Of a stretch of 64,000 bases of DNA, positions 35,901 to 48,545 are shown one piece after another (position 1 is the first letter of the stretch; each line of letters opens with the position of its first letter). The stretch is taken from contig JBGANR010000013.1 of the NCBI GenBank assembly GCA_044222225.1, forward strand, positions 62,001-126,000. Reading direction: 5' to 3'. Made by a program: the position numbers and the translations under genes. Source of the DNA: JBGANR01 sp044222225. Its GTDB lineage: Bacteria > Actinomycetota > Actinomycetes > Mycobacteriales > Mycobacteriaceae. The notes beneath the pieces are model-generated. The model was not told the origin of the DNA. It saw nothing but the letters and a program-made list of their open reading frames with translations, and made no database searches.

Positions 35901-38900
35901 CCTAAGGTCGGGAAGGGATTCTCAACTTAACAGTCAGCGCATTGAAGGCGAATCCTCCGCCGTGCTTCCTGGCCTAAGGTCGGGAAGGGATTCTCAACTC
36001 CTCCAGCCCGAGCGCCATACGGGCGAGCGTGTCGTGCTTCCTGGCCTAAGGTCGGGAAGGGATTCTCAACGTCGTGTGCGTGTTGACGACGTGCTCGTGC
36101 ACCCGAGTGCTTCCTGGCCTAAGGTCGGGAAGGGATTCTCAACACCTGTACGCCGCACGTATGCCCGTCTCCGAGCGGGGTGCTTCCTGGCCTAAGGTCG
36201 GGAAGGGATTCTCAACCGCTTGAGCTCGGCGATGCCGTCGCGCAACGTCAAGTGCTTCCTGGCCTAAGGTCGGGAAGGGATTCTCAACGTGTCCGAGCAG
36301 CTCCTCACCGTCCGCGCGCCCGGCGTGCTTCCTGGCCTAAGGTCGGGAAGGGATTCTCAACGACGCGACCGCCTGGGTGAGGCTGTCCCGCGACGCCGAG
36401 GTGCTTCCTGGCCTAAGGTCGGGAAGGGATTCTCAACGAGTGGAACGACTACGATACCCAGAGCGCGTCGGCGGGTGCTTCCTGGCCTAAGGTCGGGAAG
36501 GGATTCTCAACACCGCGACGATGACACGCGCCGACGGCGCCGCGCTCGGTGCTTCCTGGCCTAAGGTCGGGAAGGGATTCTCAACCGCGACACAAGGCCG
36601 CTCGTCGCTCTGGCCCGCGAGGTGCTTCCTGGCCTAAGGTCGGGAAGGGATTCTCAACGACGACATCACCGCGCGCGCTGCGCGGCTGTCGCAGGTGCTT
36701 CCTGGCCTAAGGTCGGGAAGGGATTCTCAACCGGTCAGCTCTCGACAAGGCGAAGCTGCGCCTGGCGGTGCTTCCTGGCCTAAGGTCGGGAAGGGATTCT
36801 CAACGTTGCGGAAGGCATAGCGCCGGGCGCCGAGAAACGGTGCTTCCTGGCCTAAGGTCGGGAAGGGATTCTCAACCTCATCACGGCGTGCTACATCATC
36901 ATCTTTGGTTGTGCTTCCTGGCCTAAGGTCGGGAAGGGATTCTCAACACGCCGAGCGCTTTCGCGACGGGCGAGACAAGAGACGTGCTTCCTGGCCTAAG
37001 GTCGGGAAGGGATTCTCAACCGGCTCGGTTTATTCCACGGCGCCGACGACGTTGCCGTGCTTCCTGGCCTAAGGTCGGGAAGGGATTCTCAACTTCGGCG
37101 CTGGTGGTCGGGTGACCATCATGTCGCCGGGTGCTTCCTGGCCTAAGGTCGGGAAGGGATTCTCAACTGGTAGGCGGGTTCGCATTGCAGTAGTTTTGTG
37201 GTTGTGCTTCCTGGCCTAAGGTCGGGAAGGGATTCTCAACCGTTGGGTGGGCCGCGTGTATCCGGTCGGATGCGTAAGTGCTTCCTGGCCTAAGGTCGGG
37301 AAGGGATTCTCAACAGTTGCCCTGAGCGGCCCGGAGAGAGCCGCTGAAAGTGCTTCCTGGCCTAAGGTCGGGAAGGGATTCTCAACAGCACTACTGCGGT
37401 AGTTGTCGAATATCCATTGTGCGTGCTTCCTGGCCTAAGGTCGGGAAGGGATTCTCAACCGGAATTGCGGCGCAATTACGAGGGCGCTGTGGCGTGCTTC
37501 CTGGCCTAAGGTCGGGAAGGGATTCTCAACTTTGTGACCGGCTGGCGGGCCTTTCCGAGAGCGCGGTGCTTCCTGGCCTAAGGTCGGGAAGGGATTCTCA
37601 ACTTCTCCGGTCTGCTCGATCCGAATACATGGATTCGGTTGTGCTTCCTGGCCTAAGGTCGGGAAGGGATTCTCAACGAGCATCATTGCGGCCTGGAAGG
37701 TGTGCAGATCGAGTGCTTCCTGGCCTAAGGTCGGGAAGGGATTCTCAACTGGCGCGACAATGACGAAACGAATCTGAGACGCATGTGCTTCCTGGCCTAA
37801 GGTCGGGAAGGGATTCTCAACTCTTATCGTACTTCTTCACAACGAAGTAATCGAGCCCGTGCTTCCTGGCCTAAGGTCGGGAAGGGATTCTCAACCGGTA
37901 GGCGGCCGCCTGCATGTCGAGGGCTGCACCCGTGCTTCCTGGCCTAAGGTCGGGAAGGGATTCTCAACTCGCGTACAAGCGCGACTACATCCAGCAGGAG
38001 ACCGGTGCTTCCTGGCCTAAGGTCGGGAAGGGATTCTCAACTCGACGCCGGCGTACAGCTTCGCCTTGCGCGGGCGGGTGCTTCCTGGCCTAAGGTCGGG
38101 AAGGGATTCTCAACTTCCCCACGACCTCCTTGCCGAGCGTGAGGTAGCGTGCTTCCTGGCCTAAGGTCGGGAAGGGATTCTCAACGGGGTGTGCGATAGC
38201 GGGTACCGGAGAGTCCGGGGGTGCTTCCTGGCCTAAGGTCGGGAAGGGATTCTCAACGGGACGGCCGTGCACGCGTGGTGCGAGTACGTCGACGTGCTTC
38301 CTGGCCTAAGGTCGGGAAGGGATTCTCAACCGCAGCTGGTCGGCCTCCTTCCGGTAGGCGGCCGCCGTGCTTCCTGGCCTAAGGTCGGGAAGGGATTCTC
38401 AACTTGACACTCGGGTTCCCGAGGCCAACTACACAGAGTGCTTCCTGGCCTAAGGTCGGGAAGGGATTCTCAACAAGCGCGAGGTGGCGCGCATCGCCGC
38501 GGCGAAGGGTGCTTCCTGGCCTAAGGTCGGGAAGGGATTCTCAACTCGGTCGAGACCGCGAGCGAGAGCTGCGAGACCGCCGTGCTTCCTGGCCTAAGGT
38601 CGGGAAGGGATTCTCAACGATCAGCTGGTCGAGCGTGTACGACGACTTCGCCGGAGTGCTTCCTGGCCTAAGGTCGGGAAGGGATTCTCAACGTCAAACT
38701 TGCGCCGCCAGTCATCTCGACTGGCCCTGGTGCTTCCTGGCCTAAGGTCGGGAAGGGATTCTCAACACCGTGGGGCTGCGGTGGCTGGCCAAGCTGGCCA
38801 AGTGCTTCCTGGCCTAAGGTCGGGAAGGGATTCTCAACGGGCTGCAGGCCTCGGATGCGTCCCGCGTCTCGGAGTGCTTCCTGGCCTAAGGTCGGGAAGG

Positions 38901-39201
38901 GATTCTCAACAGCAACACCCCGACGACCGGCAGCGGCCCGGGCGTCGGTGCTTCCTGGCCTAAGGTCGGGAAGGGATTCTCAACGTCACAGCGGCGTGCG
39001 CCGCCGTACGCGACGTCCGTGCTTCCTGGCCTAAGGTCGGGAAGGGATTCTCAACCCGCCGAGTCGCACACCCCGGCGGCGCGGTAGATGTGCTTCCTGG
39101 CCTAAGGTCGGGAAGGGATTCTCAACCACAGCTGCCACGGCAGTGAGTCGTCGGCGGTGACCATGTGCTTCCTGGCCTAAGGTCGGGAAGGGATTCTCAA
39201 C

Positions 39202-40003
39202 GGGATCGGGCACGTCGGATTCGGTGCCGTGTTCGACCGGAGCGCGGAATCCTGCGACCGTTTTGTTGAACTCGCGTTCCCAGTCGCAGCGTTCACGCCC
39301 GCGGGTCTTCTTGATCGGGGTCGTCGCTGTGGTCGCGATGTAGGCGGAGTCGGCGATCCAGTTCACGTCGGGACGATCGAGGATCTCTTTCCAGCCGCAC
39401 AGGTCGATGGCTTTGGCGTCGTGTCGGGATCCCGGGACGGGGTCGGAGACGGCGATGAGCCGGCCGTCGTGGGTGGCGGCGATCTGGACCGAGAGGCACT
39501 GGGCGTGATGTTTGCCGGAGTAGTTGGCCTTCTCCTGCCCGCTGGCGGGCCTGTTACCGGTCGGGACGTGGGTGCCGTCGACCAGCAGGAGGTGTCGCTG
39601 CCGTACCGCTTCGGTCAGCGAGATCCCGGTGAACTGCAGAACCTTGCCGAGCAGTGGAACCATCCGGCGGTAGATGCGAGAGACCGTCGGCTGGGAGACG
39701 CGGTAGAGGTCGGCCATGAACATCTGCGTGGCGTTCTGGCGAAGAAGGATCAACGTCACGACGATCTGCGTGTCGAGACCGAGCGTGTACCCGTCCACAC
39801 GTGCTCCGGACGACGCGAGAACCTCCCGCACACGTGCTGTGATCTCGAGAATGTCGTCATGAGACAGGCCGGTGGTAGACTGGTATCGCATCGGTCACCT
39901 TTGGGTAGAGCTTGAGTGTGGTAACCCAATTCTCCCACGAGGTGGCCGATGCTTCAGTTAGCGACACGTCTATGGCCAAGTATCATCACCCGTGAATAAC
40001 TCC
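39202..40003 (-). mobile_element. Insertion sequence remnant inside the CRISPR array
   Basis: An IS5-family-like element interrupts the array. Left of it is a perfect repeat (ending 39201) and about 27 bases of spacer. Right of the transposase start there are about 110 bases of non-coding element sequence, then a partial repeat that resumes at CCTAAGGTCGGG (near 40004), so 12-13 bases of that repeat are gone. I found no matching terminal inverted repeats or target duplication, consistent with deletion at both edges. Confidence 0.75.
39229..39891 (-). pseudogene. Truncated IS5-like (DDE_Tnp_4) transposase
   Basis: The frame starts at MRYQSTTGLSHDDILEI. A helix-turn-helix region (VSQPTVSRIYRRM) is followed by a DDE core: LLLVDGTHVPTGN (first Asp), SRHDAKAID, WIADSAYIATT (second Asp) and FRAPVEHG (Glu). 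Homology stops right after the Glu, at about 39229, where the frame runs into a spacer remnant and CRISPR repeats. The last 40-50 residues of a normal transposase are therefore missing. It is intact in the catalytic residues but truncated, so it is scored as a pseudogene. Confidence 0.82.
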
Positions 40004-43000
40004 CTAAGGTCGGGAAGGGATTCTCAACGACGGCGACGACGCCTTGTCGGCGTCATCGTCACTGGTGCTTCCTGGCCTAAGGTCGGGAAGGGATTCTCAA
40101 CGATTGATCAAGGGGACGGGCAGCGGGGCCTCACGATCGTGCTTCCTGGCCTAAGGTCGGGAAGGGATTCTCAACGTCGACCGCGATCCGCACCTGGTCG
40201 CGCGGGATCTGTGCTTCCTGGCCTAAGGTCGGGAAGGGATTCTCAACTCGCGGTGGGCACACGCCGAGGGCCTCGTCGCGTCCGGTGCTTCCTGGCCTAA
40301 GGTCGGGAAGGGATTCTCAACAACATGAACGGCGTGTGAGTCACGGCACATCGTCAGCCGTGCTTCCTGGCCTAAGGTCGGGAAGGGATTCTCAACGCGA
40401 AGTCCGTGCGCGGTATCCCGGCGAACCCGTTCGTGCTTCCTGGCCTAAGGTCGGGAAGGGATTCTCAACGTCGTCGTCGAGGGGCAGGTCCATCGCCGCC
40501 CACTGTGCTTCCTGGCCTAAGGTCGGGAAGGGATTCTCAACAAGCTCGACGAGACGATCCTGTACACGGCGCAGCGGTGCTTCCTGGCCTAAGGTCGGGA
40601 AGGGATTCTCAACTCCGACCACTGCACGAGTTCGTTGCGGTAGAGGCCGTGCTTCCTGGCCTAAGGTCGGGAAGGGATTCTCAACTGGCGGCCGGGTGAT
40701 CCGCAGCCGTTCCCCGAGCACGTGCTTCCTGGCCTAAGGTCGGGAAGGGATTCTCAACTTGAACAGGCCCTCGTTCATGAGCTGCGAGACGGTCTGGTGC
40801 TTCCTGGCCTAAGGTCGGGAAGGGATTCTCAACGAGGAGAACCAGCTTTACAACGGCTCGGGCGTCGGCAGTGCTTCCTGGCCTAAGGTCGGGAAGGGAT
40901 TCTCAACGATGAGGCGTGGACAGAGATCCGATCGGCCAACATGTGCTTCCTGGCCTAAGGTCGGGAAGGGATTCTCAACCCGCTTGAGACGGACGACTGG
41001 ATCCTCTGCGATGAGGTCGTGCTTCCTGGCCTAAGGTCGGGAAGGGATTCTCAACTTCAGCGCGGCGTAGAACATCCCCGCGCTGCGGTAGGTGCTTCCT
41101 GGCCTAAGGTCGGGAAGGGATTCTCAACTGCGTCGGCTACCTCACGCTCGGCAAGGAGGTCGCGGGTGCTTCCTGGCCTAAGGTCGGGAAGGGATTCTCA
41201 ACCTCTCCAGGCCGCGGGCATCGACGTCGTCCCGGTGCTCGGTGCTTCCTGGCCTAAGGTCGGGAAGGGATTCTCAACGTCGGTGGCCTTCGCCCGGTCC
41301 GCCAACTCTTCGCGGTGCTTCCTGGCCTAAGGTCGGGAAGGGATTCTCAACGAAACCGAACGCACCTGGAACCCGCCGCCCTGACGTGCTTCCTGGCCTA
41401 AGGTCGGGAAGGGATTCTCAACACGTGAAACCGCCGACCCCGCGGGAGGCGACGCCGGTGTGCTTCCTGGCCTAAGGTCGGGAAGGGATTCTCAACAAGA
41501 CGTGGCACGACATGGCCGCCCTCACACTCGACGTGCTTCCTGGCCTAAGGTCGGGAAGGGATTCTCAACATCAGCTTCACCAAGGCGGCCGCCGGGGCGT
41601 CCTCGTGCTTCCTGGCCTAAGGTCGGGAAGGGATTCTCAACGCCGGTGGCGTGGTGTCCGGCGGCTGGCCGCCGTCGGGTGCTTCCTGGCCTAAGGTCGG
41701 GAAGGGATTCTCAACGTCGACCAGCCCGACCTGGTGCGGGACGACCCGCGCTGTGCTTCCTGGCCTAAGGTCGGGAAGGGATTCTCAACGAGCAGCGACG
41801 ACACCGACAGCGCCGGGATGGTCGCGGTGCTTCCTGGCCTAAGGTCGGGAAGGGATTCTCAACTTCGTGGCGCGCTGCGCGATGACCGCGGCGACGAGCA
41901 CGTGCTTCCTGGCCTAAGGTCGGGAAGGGATTCTCAACTCGGAGCGTCACCAGTGACCCTCACCGGCATTCGCCTGTGCTTCCTGGCCTAAGGTCGGGAA
42001 GGGATTCTCAACACTGTTGAATGGCACGCGTGCGCGTGCTACGCAATAGTGCTTCCTGGCCTAAGGTCGGGAAGGGATTCTCAACCTCCGCGACCGTGAT
42101 TCGCGCAGCCTCCGACTCGCGTGCTTCCTGGCCTAAGGTCGGGAAGGGATTCTCAACACGTTCCAGCTCGTCCGGGGTGGGCGGGTATCCGGCGTGTGCT
42201 TCCTGGCCTAAGGTCGGGAAGGGATTCTCAACGTGCTCGGGATCGTCACAGGAGTCGATCCTGTGACGAGTGCTTCCTGGCCTAAGGTCGGGAAGGGATT
42301 CTCAACTGCGTTGGTCATGGCGATACCGGCGCGGCGGTTATCGTGCTTCCTGGCCTAAGGTCGGGAAGGGATTCTCAACAAGGACGCGGTCGAGCTTCTG
42401 ATCGTCTCGTTCGAGTGCTTCCTGGCCTAAGGTCGGGAAGGGATTCTCAACTAAGCCACACGATGGGAGAAAGCAACAATGTCTAAGGTGCTTCCTGGCC
42501 TAAGGTCGGGAAGGGATTCTCAACTGGCGGCATGCTCGGTGGCGTTGTCGCAGAGGGTGAGGTGCTTCCTGGCCTAAGGTCGGGAAGGGATTCTCAACTC
42601 CTGCTTTTTCGGGTCCCACACGTAGCCGGGCAGTGTGCTTCCTGGCCTAAGGTCGGGAAGGGATTCTCAACGCCTTCGCCGATTCGAACTCCCAACCGTT
42701 ACCGAGGTGTGCTTCCTGGCCTAAGGTCGGGAAGGGATTCTCAACGCTGGCCTGGTTGGTCCAGTGGACGAGTCGTCTGGTGCGTGCTTCCTGGCCTAAG
42801 GTCGGGAAGGGATTCTCAACGGCGCTTATGTCGGCCGTTACGTGATCGTCCCCGACGTGCTTCCTGGCCTAAGGTCGGGAAGGGATTCTCAACATCGTCT
42901 TACCGGTCGCCTCGCTCATCCTGGCCACGTGCTTCCTGGCCTAAGGTCGGGAAGGGATTCTCAACCGTCGTCCTGGCCTTTTCGGATGGCGACGCCGAGG

Positions 43001-46000
43001 GTGCTTCCTGGCCTAAGGTCGGGAAGGGATTCTCAACTCGCGGACGATGACGATGACGTCGTCGACAGCCCGGCGTGCTTCCTGGCCTAAGGTCGGGAAG
43101 GGATTCTCAACCACGACCCGCAAGCACCCACGGCCAGCGGATCATCCGTGCTTCCTGGCCTAAGGTCGGGAAGGGATTCTCAACCGCTGGACTTGCGCGA
43201 GCGCTCGCTGGACATCAACGTGCTTCCTGGCCTAAGGTCGGGAAGGGATTCTCAACGGGTGTTTCGCACATCGCACGGTAGCGCGCGCTACCCGGGTGCT
43301 TCCTGGCCTAAGGTCGGGAAGGGATTCTCAACTCGACGTTGAAGAACTCGATCTCCGAGGTGTGGGACGTGCTTCCTGGCCTAAGGTCGGGAAGGGATTC
43401 TCAACATGGTGCAGGACTTCCCTGATCAGTGGGAGCGCGGGTGCTTCCTGGCCTAAGGTCGGGAAGGGATTCTCAACCTTGAGTCGCGCCTCGGAACCCC
43501 GAACTGGCAGGTCGTGCTTCCTGGCCTAAGGTCGGGAAGGGATTCTCAACTTCGACCCGATCGTCCGGTACAAGGGCGGGTCGGGGGTGCTTCCTGGCCT
43601 AAGGTCGGGAAGGGATTCTCAACTTCCGGATCTCCGGGAGCACGGTGTGCGTGATCGTGCTTCCTGGCCTAAGGTCGGGAAGGGATTCTCAACTACCGGA
43701 TCGCCCCGCCCGCGCTGGTCGATCACCCCGTGCTTCCTGGCCTAAGGTCGGGAAGGGATTCTCAACTTTCCGTCGACAAGCGAGCGGATAAGGTTGTCTC
43801 CCGTGCTTCCTGGCCTAAGGTCGGGAAGGGATTCTCAACCGCTGTGTGGGCCGCGTGTATCCGGTCGGATGCGAAGTGCTTCCTGGCCTAAGGTCGGGAA
43901 GGGATTCTCAACATCGCCGTGCGCGCGGAGACCGCGGCTTGGCGTCGTGCTTCCTGGCCTAAGGTCGGGAAGGGATTCTCAACCACAAGGTCATCGTCGA
44001 CCTGAAAGGATAAAGGAATGGTGCTTCCTGGCCTAAGGTCGGGAAGGGATTCTCAACTGTGATCGTTTCGGCGCTGGTGGTCTGGTGATCATCATGTGCT
44101 TCCTGGCCTAAGGTCGGGAAGGGATTCTCAACCCTTGACCGCGGCGGCGACGCCGAGGATGCCGGCGGTGCTTCCTGGCCTAAGGTCGGGAAGGGATTCT
44201 CAACAAGAAGGCTGTCGAGTCTGATGTCGCCGGCGCCGACGCGTGCTTCCTGGCCTAAGGTCGGGAAGGGATTCTCAACTGCAGGAGCTCTTCGCCGTCG
44301 ACGAATACGGGCTTGGTGCTTCCTGGCCTAAGGTCGGGAAGGGATTCTCAACGACACGGGCAGATAGCCCGATGGAAGGGGAACGATCAGTGCTTCCTGG
44401 CCTAAGGTCGGGAAGGGATTCTCAACACGCCGAAGGGCACGGACATCACCGTCGGCGATCAGTGCTTCCTGGCCTAAGGTCGGGAAGGGATTCTCAACTG
44501 TGCCGCCAGGCTGAGGGCCGACTCCGCCGATGCGTGCTTCCTGGCCTAAGGTCGGGAAGGGATTCTCAACACTTGTCTGCCGGCAGCTTGCGCGCCGGCG
44601 CCGTCTTGTGCTTCCTGGCCTAAGGTCGGGAAGGGATTCTCAACAGGAGCTCGGCGGGCTGTGGGAGCGCCCACTGAACGGTGCTTCCTGGCCTAAGGTC
44701 GGGAAGGGATTCTCAACCTTGCGCAGCTCGTCGCGCAACGCGCCGACCTCGGCGGTGCTTCCTGGCCTAAGGTCGGGAAGGGATTCTCAACGGCGTCGTG
44801 GACATGGCGAACTGGCGCGTCACCTCCGGTGCTTCCTGGCCTAAGGTCGGGAAGGGATTCTCAACGAGTGCTGGGTCGACCGGCACACGGTCCGCGTCCG
44901 CGTGCTTCCTGGCCTAAGGTCGGGAAGGGATTCTCAACCGGCGAGCGCCCGGATCCGGGCCATCAGCTCCGCCCGGTGCTTCCTGGCCTAAGGTCGGGAA
45001 GGGATTCTCAACGACGTGAGGTGACGTCGCTGCGTGCGGAACTCGTCGTGCTTCCTGGCCTAAGGTCGGGAAGGGATTCTCAACTCTGGCCCCTCGATCA
45101 GGACGAGCGGCCACGGAACCGGTGCTTCCTGGCCTAAGGTCGGGAAGGGATTCTCAACGGCGAGCATCTCCCACTGGTGCTCGATTCGGTCGACGTGCTT
45201 CCTGGCCTAAGGTCGGGAAGGGATTCTCAACGCCGGCCGGCGGGCCGCGCGTTGGGTGAGGATGTGGTGTGCTTCCTGGCCTAAGGTCGGGAAGGGATTC
45301 TCAACTTCGCGATCGTCCGCGCATCCGCCGTCACCACCGACGGTGCTTCCTGGCCTAAGGTCGGGAAGGGATTCTCAACCCCTCCGCACCTTGAGCGCGC
45401 GGTCGGAGCCGTCGTGCTTCCTGGCCTAAGGTCGGGAAGGGATTCTCAACCACGTCAGGGCGTGATCGGACCGCGGCGTCGCCGCGTGCTTCCTGGCCTA
45501 AGGTCGGGAAGGGATTCTCAACTTCGGCTGGCTCTACGTCAGCGGCCGGCGCGGCGAGTGCTTCCTGGCCTAAGGTCGGGAAGGGATTCTCAACACCGAT
45601 TCGGTGACGTCGATGCGGCAGGCCGCGGTCGTGCTTCCTGGCCTAAGGTCGGGAAGGGATTCTCAACGTTCGCCAGCATCGGCGGACGCACGAACCCGTG
45701 CGTGCTTCCTGGCCTAAGGTCGGGAAGGGATTCTCAACGCCTCGACCGGGCCGAGCGCTACACCACGATCGCCCGTGCTTCCTGGCCTAAGGTCGGGAAG
45801 GGATTCTCAACCACTATGCCGGGTATTCGGCGCGCAAGGGGTCGGCGAGTGCTTCCTGGCCTAAGGTCGGGAAGGGATTCTCAACTTCGATTTCGGCGAC
45901 CGCTCGATCATTGAGGGCTAGTGCTTCCTGGCCTAAGGTCGGGAAGGGATTCTCAACCTCGGGTTGCTGCTGCTCATGCTGGTCGGCCTGGTGTGCTTCC

Positions 46001-48391
46001 TGGCCTAAGGTCGGGAAGGGATTCTCAACTCGGAGAAGTGGTTCATCGGCGGTCCGGGTTGGAAGGGTGCTTCCTGGCCTAAGGTCGGGAAGGGATTCTC
46101 AACCTCAGACGGCCGGGCAGGTCGTCAGCCATGGCCGATGTGCTTCCTGGCCTAAGGTCGGGAAGGGATTCTCAACATCAACGCTTTGTTGAAGTTGTAT
46201 CGGACGAAGGCGCGCTTCCTGGCCTAAGGTCGGGAAGGGATTCTCAACTCGGAACTTCGATCTTCTGGCGTCGTCGTTTAACACGTGCTTCCTGGCCTAA
46301 GGTCGGGAAGGGATTCTCAACCCCCAATCGACGTCAAGCACGGCGTCGATCAGTTGTGCTTCCTGGCCTAAGGTCGGGAAGGGATTCTCAACAAGCTGCT
46401 CACCGTGTGACCGGACGCAGCGGGGCGTGCTTCCTGGCCTAAGGTCGGGAAGGGATTCTCAACGCCCTGACCGATGCGGCCGTTCGGTTAGCCGACCTGG
46501 TGCTTCCTGGCCTAAGGTCGGGAAGGGATTCTCAACACTCGGTAGTCCATGCGATCCCGGACGCGAGAGCGTGTGCTTCCTGGCCTAAGGTCGGGAAGGG
46601 ATTCTCAACTCTCGACCGGCACGCCAAGACTGCAACGTCTCCTGAGTGCTTCCTGGCCTAAGGTCGGGAAGGGATTCTCAACAACTCGCCGGAGTACTTC
46701 GGCGCGAAGGCCGCCAGTGCTTCCTGGCCTAAGGTCGGGAAGGGATTCTCAACTTCGGGTGGCTGCACGCGACGGCGCGGCGGGCGGATGGTGCTTCCTG
46801 GCCTAAGGTCGGGAAGGGATTCTCAACCGCACCATCGACTGCATGGCGCGGAAGGTGTTCGTGGTGCTTCCTGGCCTAAGGTCGGGAAGGGATTCTCAAC
46901 ACGTTTGCTTTGCGAGTTCGTTTGCCAACTGGGGTCGTGCTTCCTGGCCTAAGGTCGGGAAGGGATTCTCAACAGTGTCTCGAAGTAGACGTAAAGATTT
47001 TCCACGCTAGTGCTTCCTGGCCTAAGGTCGGGAAGGGATTCTCAACTATCCTGAGCCAGTACTCGGCACATGCCGTCGCGAGTGCTTCCTGGCCTAAGGT
47101 CGGGAAGGGATTCTCAACCTCAACGACGTCGAGACCATCGCCGGCGACAGCCCGTGCTTCCTGGCCTAAGGTCGGGAAGGGATTCTCAACCTGCGGGACC
47201 GCACGAATCACACCGGGTCGCAGCCGGGTGCTTCCTGGCCTAAGGTCGGGAAGGGATTCTCAACGACTCGACGCGGGTGCGGGTGACGTGGTCGCAGTAG
47301 TGCTTCCTGGCCTAAGGTCGGGAAGGGATTCTCAACGTCGGCACCTACACCCACACCCAGACGGTCCTCGAGTGTGCTTCCTGGCCTAAGGTCGGGAAGG
47401 GATTCTCAACTCTTCGACATCCGGGAAGCGTTCGTGTCGGCGTTCAGGTGCTTCCTGGCCTAAGGTCGGGAAGGGATTCTCAACCAGGGCTCGGCGAACT
47501 CGACGACGACGTGGCTGCTCGTGCTTCCTGGCCTAAGGTCGGGAAGGGATTCTCAACGGCTCCTCATCGCCGCAGGCATGAGCCTCGGATAGACGTCGCG
47601 GCGTCGTCACCCCAATTCCGGTGCTTCCTGGCCTAAGGTCGGGAAGGGATTCTCAACGGCTCCTCATCGCCGCAGGCATGAGCCTGTCGGAGGTGCTTCC
47701 TGGCCTAAGGTCGGGAAGGGATTCTCAACAACGACGGCGTCTATATCGACCCCGTCATTGAGGACGTGCTTCCTGGCCTAAGGTCGGGAAGGGATTCTCA
47801 ACTCCTCGGCACGAGCGATCGACAGCCGGCACGGCCCGAGGTGCTTCCTGGCCTAAGGTCGGGAAGGGATTCTCGACATCGGAGATTGCCGGACCGCTTG
47901 TCGTCTGCGTCCGCGTGCTTCCTGGCCTAAGGTCGGGAAGGGATTCTCAACTGCTGTCAGTCGGCGAGAATTCGCTCCGGATTCACCGGGTGCTTCCTGG
48001 CCTAAGGTTGGGAAGGGATTCTCAACGGCCTGCCGCAGTGGATGACCGACCCGAACTACTTCGGTGCTTCCTGGCCTAAGGTCGGGAAGGGATTCTCAAC
48101 GAACTCGGCGACCGCGCCGAGGATGTGGAAGAACAAGTGCTTCCTGGCCTAAGGTCGGGAAGGGATTCTCAACACGGGCCCCTTTTTCAGCCGGCCCGCC
48201 GCACCGATGTGCTTCCTGGCCTAAGGTCGGGAAGGGATTCTCAACGTCAGCGACTGAGCGGACTGCACCGCGCAGCGGATCAGTGCTTCCTGGCCTAAGG
48301 TCGGGAAGAGATTCTCAACACTTCGGGGGCGTCGAGGAGGACGGTGTCCCGATCGTGCTTCCTGGCCTAGCGTCGGGAAGGGATTCTCAAA

Positions 48392-48545
48392 TCGGCGACA
48401 GGGCAGGCCGACGTCTGCCGCCCATCCCGGCGACACGCGCGCCGGACGTAGAAAGGAAACACGCGGTACGCGTACGCGCGCCAGGCTCGTCCGTACGGGT
48501 GCGTGCTATCCGAACTGCCTGGGGACCTTCGCGAGCCTATTTCCG
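48392..48545. other. Array trailer, no gene seen
   Basis: About 150 bases after the last degenerate repeat, between the array and the convergent kshB gene. GC returns to host level. No hairpin or open frame I would support. Confidence 0.5.

Larger units (their letters stand above)
29546..48391 (+). CRISPR. Very large type I-C CRISPR array
   Basis: The 37-base repeat begins GTGCTTCCTGG, has the central hairpin CTTCCTGGCC-TAA-GGTCGGGAAG (ten pairs, two wobbles), and ends GGGATTCTCAAC. Spacers are mostly 34-38 bases, giving a period near 72-73 and roughly 250 units, estimated from span rather than counted. The ATTCTCAAC end corresponds to the 5' tag of type I-C crRNAs, so transcription runs left to right, away from cas2. 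Repeats are almost invariant from 32.0 to 47.8 kb except around an IS remnant (39.2-40.0 kb). Decay at the right end (TCGAC at about 47876, GGTTGGG at 48007, GAGATTC at 48308, a last copy with AGCGTC and CAAA) marks the trailer. Short open frames inside the array are artefacts. Confidence 0.97.

Noticed and set aside
39229..40003. Intact transposon carrying cargo within the array
   Set aside because: Only a truncated transposase and about 110 bases of flank are present. No cargo gene, inverted repeats or target duplication were found.
29546..48391. Many short open frames with repeated peptides such as LPGLRSGRDSQ and SWPKVGKGFST
   Set aside because: These are translations of the CRISPR repeat in different frames, not a repeat protein.
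21390..48391. Spacers targeting genes in this window
   Set aside because: None was noticed by eye, but a systematic comparison was not possible, so self-targeting is not excluded genome-wide.
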